Below, one piece after another: positions 57,466-64,000 of a stretch of DNA of 64,000 bases. The translations under genes were made by a program, and so were the position numbers. A model generated the notes under the pieces. The model was not told the origin of the DNA. It made no database searches and saw only the letters and a program-made list of their open reading frames with translations. Every line of letters starts with the position of its first letter. The stretch's first letter is position 1. The stretch comes from Thamnaconus septentrionalis (lineage: Eukaryota > Chordata > Actinopteri > Tetraodontiformes > Monacanthidae): NCBI GenBank assembly GCA_009823395.1, contig CM020501.1:16036861-16100860 (forward strand), given 5' to 3'.

Positions 57466-60302
57466 TTTCCCTATGGAAAATACAAAAAAAATCTCCAAGA
57501 CTTCGGCATTTTAGTGGCTCAGTTCTTCTTCTGCTTCTTTTGGTGGACACCGATCACGCCTTCACAGGTTTGTGGCTCCGTTTATAGAAGCCACATCGTG
57601 TTGCATCACAGAGTCGTGCGCGGACCCCTTAATTAACGTGGGAACTCGATGGGCTTGTGCCTCCAGCAGTCTCACATCTGGCAGGTGCTGAAAACGAGGC
57701 TGCGTGTCACACAACTCCTGTTTGCAGAGACCAGAAGTTGTTCACATTGTGGGGAAACAAGAAATGAGCATGAGGTGAATAGTTTGTAAAGATGTTCGCT
57801 GAGACGAAGGGGACTGACAGATGCAGCTGAAGATTCACGCACGGATCCCGAGTTTATGTTGCAGCCATCCGTCGACGGCGCTCTCTCACCACGCCGCCTT
57901 CCAGCGCCGCGCCGTTCCGTCGCCGACGTCAAATATAATGAAAAAGGATGTCGGGCGTCGGGCCTCGCGTGCGGGCGCCACGTGCGCGGGGATGGTGGGG
58001 CGGTGGTAGGGGGACACTGGTTCGTGCGCGCGGTAATGAATAAGGATGTGCTATGTGTGGAGCTGGTCGTTAATCACTGGCAGCGCTGGCAGCTAACAGA
58101 TAGGCAGATTGATCCAAGGCCACCGAGGGAACGCCGCCTGGCACCGGCCCATTCATCACAGCCGCACGGATGCGCGCGCACGTGGCGAGCGCGCAAAGAC
58201 TGTCAGAAGGCCCGCCGAAGAAGCCGGCGCGTCAGATCATCGCCGGCCGTTTGCGGGAGTTAGCGGAGAGCGGAGAGGAAGCCAGGAGGCGCCGGACGAA
58301 ACATCTGCTGCCGCTCCACCGCTGCTCACCTGTGACACATGCAAACAAAAACACACACACACATGAACGCGCATGCGCACGCACTCACGCTCCGGCCATC
58401 CGGACATCATCCCGCCGCCGTCCGGAGACTGAGGAGCCGAGGGAGGGATGGCTGGACGGACAGACGGATAGATGGACTGCGGAGGAGAAGACAGGATGAC
58501 AGGATGACAAAACAGAGTTAAGGACACGCTCCAGTACTGTGTGACAGCTTGGCAGGCCCACCGGGGAGCAGAGGGAGCCGAGAGGAAGAAGGGGAATAAA
58601 CAGGGAGGAGGAAAAGAAGGGGGAGGAGGAGAAAGCGAAGGAGAGGTCAAACATCTGCGCTTTCACTCCGCCGTCCGGTAGAGACAAAAGTCTCTCGTTA
58701 CGAGTTAAAGTTGTCCAATAAGTGAGTTGCAGCCAGATGTGCTAAAACCTCGACAGCGACTTCAAATTACTGCAATGAATTCAAAGGGGAAGCCGCGTTT
58801 ATACTTCCCCTCCGCTTTGTGCGTTTGTCGATACGCTGCCTTCTCTTTTCTCTCTCAGGTGACATTAATTTCAGAAGGCAACTACAAGGCACTTTCAATT
58901 TATGTCATTTTTATTTGTCCCTAAGGTGCAACTTGATGTAGAGATTTACCCTATTCTATCCCTTTTTATACACCACAACAAGTTTAACTTACTTCTTGGT
59001 TTATCAGAAGCTCATAAAAATAAGTGCTACTTTGATGATTAGCTGTGGGTCCTGTCAGAGCCACAGGGTCACTCAGCAAGAATGTGAAGTGTTTGTGCAC
59101 TTCGTTTTGTCTAATTATGGGAAATAGACTGAAAAAAAAGTGCATGCATTGTGCTACATATTGAGTCTTTAATCATTCTGGTTGGCAAACCGGCTCCCTG
59201 ATTACATCTAGTCTAATGTCTGCATCGTGTTGGCCTCAGAAAATGTCATGTTTTTAAAGCCATTTACAAGGTTGACACACCTTCTAATACTTAGTGGCAT
59301 TATTAATATTATTATCATTATACATTATATTACATTTACATTTTAAACATTGTCTACTGCGTCACAAAAGACAGTTCCTCCGCACCCAAATGGGCAGGGA
59401 AAGGGATTCACACCTTACGGAGGAACGAAAAGCTGGTTTACATTAGTATGCAACAAACTGTTTGTTCATGATATGATTTTGTTTTCAATTTTTTTGGTTT
59501 CTTTGTTGGTGTACAACCATCCGTGCCTTTCTCACCCTCCCACAGCATCTAATTATCTCCCCCATCCACCGGTAGTTTTGTCCCTGTCATGCGCCTCTAT
59601 GTTGAGCACGTCAGTGGAATCAAGACGAGTGACGGATGTCGCCTGCAAGATTCGTGTGTAACAATACGCTGCACGTCAAACCGCACCCGCCAGCTACGGA
59701 ACGCGGGCGCGACAGTAAAAAAAAAAAAAAAGTGCTTTCGATTCAGGCGCAACCTTTAAAAGACTGTTTGATGGCGAAACGGTCATGTGATCGCGCTGCA
59801 TATTGCCTGGCGGAGAGGATCTGGATGTGGCGATAGGAGGAGGTGGGGAACGTCGGCCGGGGTGAGGAGGGAGGTGTGGAGATGAAACCCATCGCATCGA
59901 GACAGCGAGAGATGCTGCTCCTCAACAGTGTCAGCGGGGTGGTCTTCCATTATTCATCCTTCCCATCCACTCCTCCATCGCCGCTCTGATCGCACGCCGC
60001 TGCGTTACCGTATAGATTCTTGTCGTTACTGTGCTAGAACACTGGGAGCGCACGAAGAGTGCGAGTCTGTAAAACAGTTTTTCGCACAAGTCGGCTCAGT
60101 CAAAAGTCTGAGCCGGCAGCCTTCTCCTCCAGGTCCCGCCTAGAAAATGTCCACCATGCTTTCCTGCTGTTAATGTCCAACTATTTTGCAGAATAATAAA
60201 GAAAAGTTTACAACTTTTTAGAAAAAAATAAGGGAGGAAGCCAGAATACTAACTGTAAAAAAAAAAAAAAATACTTTCAAGACATAAGATTGTGATCTAA
60301 TA
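57466..60302 (+). repeat. Tandem duplication, copy 1 (2,837 bp)
   Basis: Copy 1 starts TTTCCCTATGGAAAATAC and ends GATTGTGATCTAATA, where copy 2 begins at once in the same orientation. The stretch 58855-59398 is identical base for base to 61674-62216. Elsewhere the copies differ mainly by one-base length changes in G/C runs. The unit holds a CpG-rich block (57850-58300), an AT-rich block with no simple array, and a 10-bp hairpin at 60090-60117. No frame inside it is preserved between copies over any length, so it is not a duplicated protein gene. Confidence 0.95.
60090..60117. other. 10-bp hairpin in duplicated unit (copy 1)
   Basis: GTCGGCTCAG pairs with CTGAGCCGGC, with one G-T pair, around the loop TCAAAAGT. 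It is unchanged in copy 2. Confidence 0.85.
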
Positions 60303-63112
60303 TTTCCCTATGGAAAATACAAAAAAAAATCTCCAAGACTTGCATTTTAGCGGCTCAGTTCTTCTTCTGCTTCTTTTGGTGGACACCGATCACGCCTTCA
60401 CAGGTTTGTGGCTCCGTTTATAGAAGCCACATCGTGTTGCATCACAGAGTCGTGCGCGGACCCCTTAATTAACGTGGGAACTCGATGGGCTCGTGCCTCC
60501 AGCAGTCTCACATCTGGCGGGTGCTGAAAACGAGGCTGCGTGTCACACAACTCCTGTTTGCAGAGACCAGAAGTCGTTCACGTTGTGGGGAAACAAGAAA
60601 TGAGCATGAGGTGAATAGTTTGTAAAGATGTTCGCTGAGACGAAGGGGACTGACAGATGCAGCTGAAGATTCACGCACGGATCCCGAGTTTATGTTGCAG
60701 CCATCCGTCGACGGCGCTCTCTCACCACGCCGCCTTACAGCGCCCGCCGTTCCGTCGCCGACGTCAAATATAATGAAAAAGGATGTCGGGCGTCGGGCCT
60801 CGCGTGCGGGCGCCACGCGCGAGGATGGTGGGGCGGTGGTAGGGGACACTGGTTCGTCTTGGCGCCGCTGTAATGAATAAGGATGTGCTATGTGTGGAGC
60901 TGGTCGTTAATCACTGGCAGCGCTGGCAGCTAACAGATAGGCAGATTGATCCAAGGCCACCGAGGAACGCCGCCTGGCACCGCCCATTCATCACAGCCAA
61001 GACGGATGCGCGCGCGCGTGGCGGCGGCGCAAAGACTGTCAGAAGGCCCGCCGAAGAAGCGGCGCGTCAGATCATCGCCGCCGTTTGCGGGAGTTAGCGG
61101 AGAGCGGAGAGGAAGCCAGGAGGCGCCGGACGAAACATCTGCTGCCGCTCCACCGCTGCTCACCTGTGACACATGCAAACAAAACACACACACACATGAA
61201 CGGCGCATGCGCACGCACTCACGCTCCGGCCATCCGGACATCATCCCGCCGCCGTCCGGAGACTGAGGAGCCGAGGAGGGATGGCTGGACGGATAGATGG
61301 ACTATGGAGGAGAAGACAGGATGACAGGATGACAAAACAGAGTTAAGGACACGCTCCAGTACTGTGTGACAGCTTGGCAGGCCCACCGGGAGCAGAGGGA
61401 GCCGAGAGGAAGAAGGGAATAAACAGGGAGGAGGAAAGAAGGGAGGAGGAGAAAGCGAAGGAGAGGTCAAACATCTGCGCTTTCACTCCGCCGTCCGTAG
61501 AGACAAAAGTCTCTCGTTACGAGTTAAAGTTGTCCAATAAGTGAGTTGCAGCCAGATGTGCTAAAACCTCGACAGCGACTTCAAATTACTGCAATGAATT
61601 CAAAGGGAAGCCGCGTTTATACTTCCCTCCGCTTTGTGCGTTTGTCGATCGCTGCCTTCTCTTTTCTCTCTCAGGTGACATTAATTTCAGAAGGCAACTA
61701 CAAGGCACTTTCAATTTATGTCATTTTTATTTGTCCCTAAGGTGCAACTTGATGTAGAGATTTACCCTATTCTATCCCTTTTTATACACCACAACAAGTT
61801 TAACTTACTTCTTGGTTTATCAGAAGCTCATAAAAATAAGTGCTACTTTGATGATTAGCTGTGGGTCCTGTCAGAGCCACAGGGTCACTCAGCAAGAATG
61901 TGAAGTGTTTGTGCACTTCGTTTTGTCTAATTATGGGAAATAGACTGAAAAAAAAGTGCATGCATTGTGCTACATATTGAGTCTTTAATCATTCTGGTTG
62001 GCAAACCGGCTCCCTGATTACATCTAGTCTAATGTCTGCATCGTGTTGGCCTCAGAAAATGTCATGTTTTTAAAGCCATTTACAAGGTTGACACACCTTC
62101 TAATACTTAGTGGCATTATTAATATTATTATCATTATACATTATATTACATTTACATTTTAAACATTGTCTACTGCGTCACAAAAGACAGTTCCTCCGCA
62201 CCCAAATGGGCAGGGAAAGGATTCACACCTTACGGAGGAACGAAAAGCTGGTTTACATTAGTATGCAACAAACTGTTTGTTCATGATATGATTTTGTTTT
62301 CAATTTTTTTGGTTTCTTTGTTGGTGTACAACCATCCGTGCCTTTCTCACCCTCCCACAGCATCTAATTATCTCCCCCATCCACCGGTAGTTTTGTCCCT
62401 GTCATGCGCCTCTATGTTGAGCACGTCAGTGGAATCAAGACGAGTGACGGATGTCGCCTGCAAGATTCGTGTGTAACAATACGCTGCACGTCAAACCGCA
62501 CCCGCCAGCTACAGAACGCGGCGCGACAGTAAAAAAAAAAAAGTGCTTTCGATTCAGGCGCAACCTTTAAAAGACTGTTTGATGGCGAAACGGTCATGTG
62601 ATCGCGCTGCATATTGCCTGGCGGAGAGGATCTGGATGTGGCGATAGGAGGGTGGGGAACGTCGGCCGGGGTGAGGAGGGGAGGGTGTGGAGATGAAACC
62701 CATCGTACCGAGACAGCGAGAGATGCTGCTCCTCAACAGTGTCAGTGGGGTGGTCTTCCATTATTCATCCTTCCCATCCACTCCTCCATCGCCGCTCTGA
62801 TCGCACGCCGCTGCGTTACCGTATAGATTCTTGTCGTAACTGTGCTAGAACACTGGGAGCGCACGAAGGTGCGAGTCTGTAAAACAGTTTTTCGCACAAG
62901 TCGGCTCAGTCAAAAGTCTGAGCCGGCAGCCTTCTCCTCCAGGTCCCGCCTAGAAAATGTCCACCATGCTTTCCTGCTGTTAATGTCCAACTATTTTGCA
63001 GAATAATAAAGAAAAGTTTACAACTTTTTAGAAAAAAATAAGGGAGGAAGCCAGAATACTAACTGTAAAAAAAAAAAAAAATACTTTCAAGACATAAGAT
63101 TGTGATCTAATA
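60303..63112 (+). repeat. Tandem duplication, copy 2 (2,810 bp)
   Basis: Direct second copy, 27 bp shorter. Nearly all short indels remove bases here relative to copy 1: GGGG to GGG near 61390 and 61417, CCGGCC to CCGCC near 61078, and an 8-base loss near 61287. A few go the other way. Copy 2 is followed by a further TGTGATCTAATA (63113 region), so that 12-mer is itself repeated at the right edge. The pattern fits a retained alternate haplotype or poorly polished sequence, but also a real recent duplication. Confidence 0.95.
62900..62927. other. 10-bp hairpin in duplicated unit (copy 2)
   Basis: Same sequence as the copy-1 hairpin with no differences. Confidence 0.85.
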
Positions 63113-64000
63113 TGTGATCTAATAGGCACTGACACCATGTTGGAAGTCTTGTTAGGATGGAGGATGCCATTGCCACCAGGTGGGACCTTGGCCTGGTTCC
63201 ACATTGGATGGGGGTCAGAAGGCTCACAGATATGACTTCGATTCATTCGATTTCGCTCAGTCGCTCCCTCCATCAGTTCCAAGACCTCTATGGAGACCTC
63301 TGGGAACAGGAATTACAGGCACCTGAGCACAAAAGAGAGCTCGGGTCAGAGAGCAGAGACCATGTGATTGCTATGGTCTCCGGGAAGAGACCATGAGGAT
63401 GGACTGGGAGAGGCAACAGGCCTTCATGACACTTTATCAATGGAATGACTGAACAACAATGACCTACCATACCTCCCACTCCCACTTCTGCCACCGTCTG
63501 TTCTCATGCTGCTACAAAGGAAGAAGAACTCCAAGCACACAGAGTGTGGGTAACAACTACACATAATAAATGGCAGAAAACTACAGTGGAGAAGTAGATC
63601 GCCAGGATTCCTCACGTTTGGCCTTCTCTGAAGCAAAGCCATCAAATATTCAGATAAGAGCATATCAAATAGTCATTCTGTCAAGAGCACCCTCTTCTGT
63701 GGGCCAAGTGTAGATTTTATAGTGGCAGGGTATTTTAATATATCACAGCTGTCTGATGCTACCAGTGGCAGTGTTGCGCAAGTTCCTGCCAATATGTGAA
63801 ACATTACAAGGTACAGCACCTTCTACTGATCTATATTACTACATGAAAGTACATGTGTAAGCTACATACAAGCATGTTTTTATCTGACACTGTCATTAAT
63901 TTGTAATATGCCAATGCTTTTCTATTACTCTAATCAAATTACTCTCTGAAAAAATTAAAAGGGGGGGTATGCCCATCTTGAAAATGTAGAGTCTGTCTCT
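63113..64000. other. Right flank; short unassigned coding-like segment
   Basis: An open segment at about 63340-63438 reads LREETMRMDWERQQAFMTLY and then a stop. Its charged, helix-like composition is reminiscent of the C-terminal tail of transposon Myb-like proteins, but the similarity is weak. The overlapping 79-codon frame from the ATG at 63157 has no domain. The last 300 bases are AT-rich with a G8 run near 63960. Confidence 0.25.

Overview
This window looks like non-coding nuclear DNA from a teleost fish, probably a percomorph. The evidence is the very dense (CA)n and (GA)n microsatellites and the mix of transposon relics: PIF/Harbinger, hAT with a BED finger, Tc1/mariner, and the fish interspersed repeat with a GGATGG tail. 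No open frame is longer than about 240 codons. The longest are low-complexity readings of simple repeats or have no recognisable domain. I recognise no host protein-coding gene, tRNA, rRNA or CRISPR array. The only recognisable protein-like sequences are broken transposon genes.

Layout. 0.4-0.8 kb holds a dense CpG island with plus-strand splice-donor-like sites, possibly the promoter and first exon of a gene whose large intron fills the rest. 3.6-5.1 kb is a nested pair: a Harbinger element with relics of both its genes sits inside an older element with inverted-repeat ends. 9.9-12.4 kb is a strand-asymmetric purine- and G-rich domain with two long (GA)n tracts and G-quadruplex motifs. 13.6-16.3 kb has two interspersed repeats and a 546-bp hAT element with a perfect 8-bp target-site duplication. 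19.8-20.9 kb has a small inverted-repeat element and a minus-strand Tc1 relic. 24.8-25.4 kb is a 615-bp TG...CA element that may be a solo LTR. 27.5-27.9 kb is a decayed GAY-trinucleotide tract. 29.3-30.5 kb has two MITE-like elements, one with perfect 34-bp inverted repeats. 31-33.5 kb is CpG- and repeat-rich. 33.5-57.4 kb is mostly single-copy DNA with many microsatellites, a second Tc1 relic and a minus-strand interspersed repeat. 57.47-63.11 kb is a 2.8-kb head-to-tail duplication.

Several low-repeat islands with TAATTA/TAATTG-type words look like the conserved non-coding elements found around vertebrate developmental genes, but sequence alone cannot prove this. The most notable single observation is the 2.8-kb duplication. 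Its second copy is mostly shorter by single bases in G/C runs, which suggests a retained haplotig or poorly polished sequence as much as a real recent duplication. I found no convincing new molecular system.
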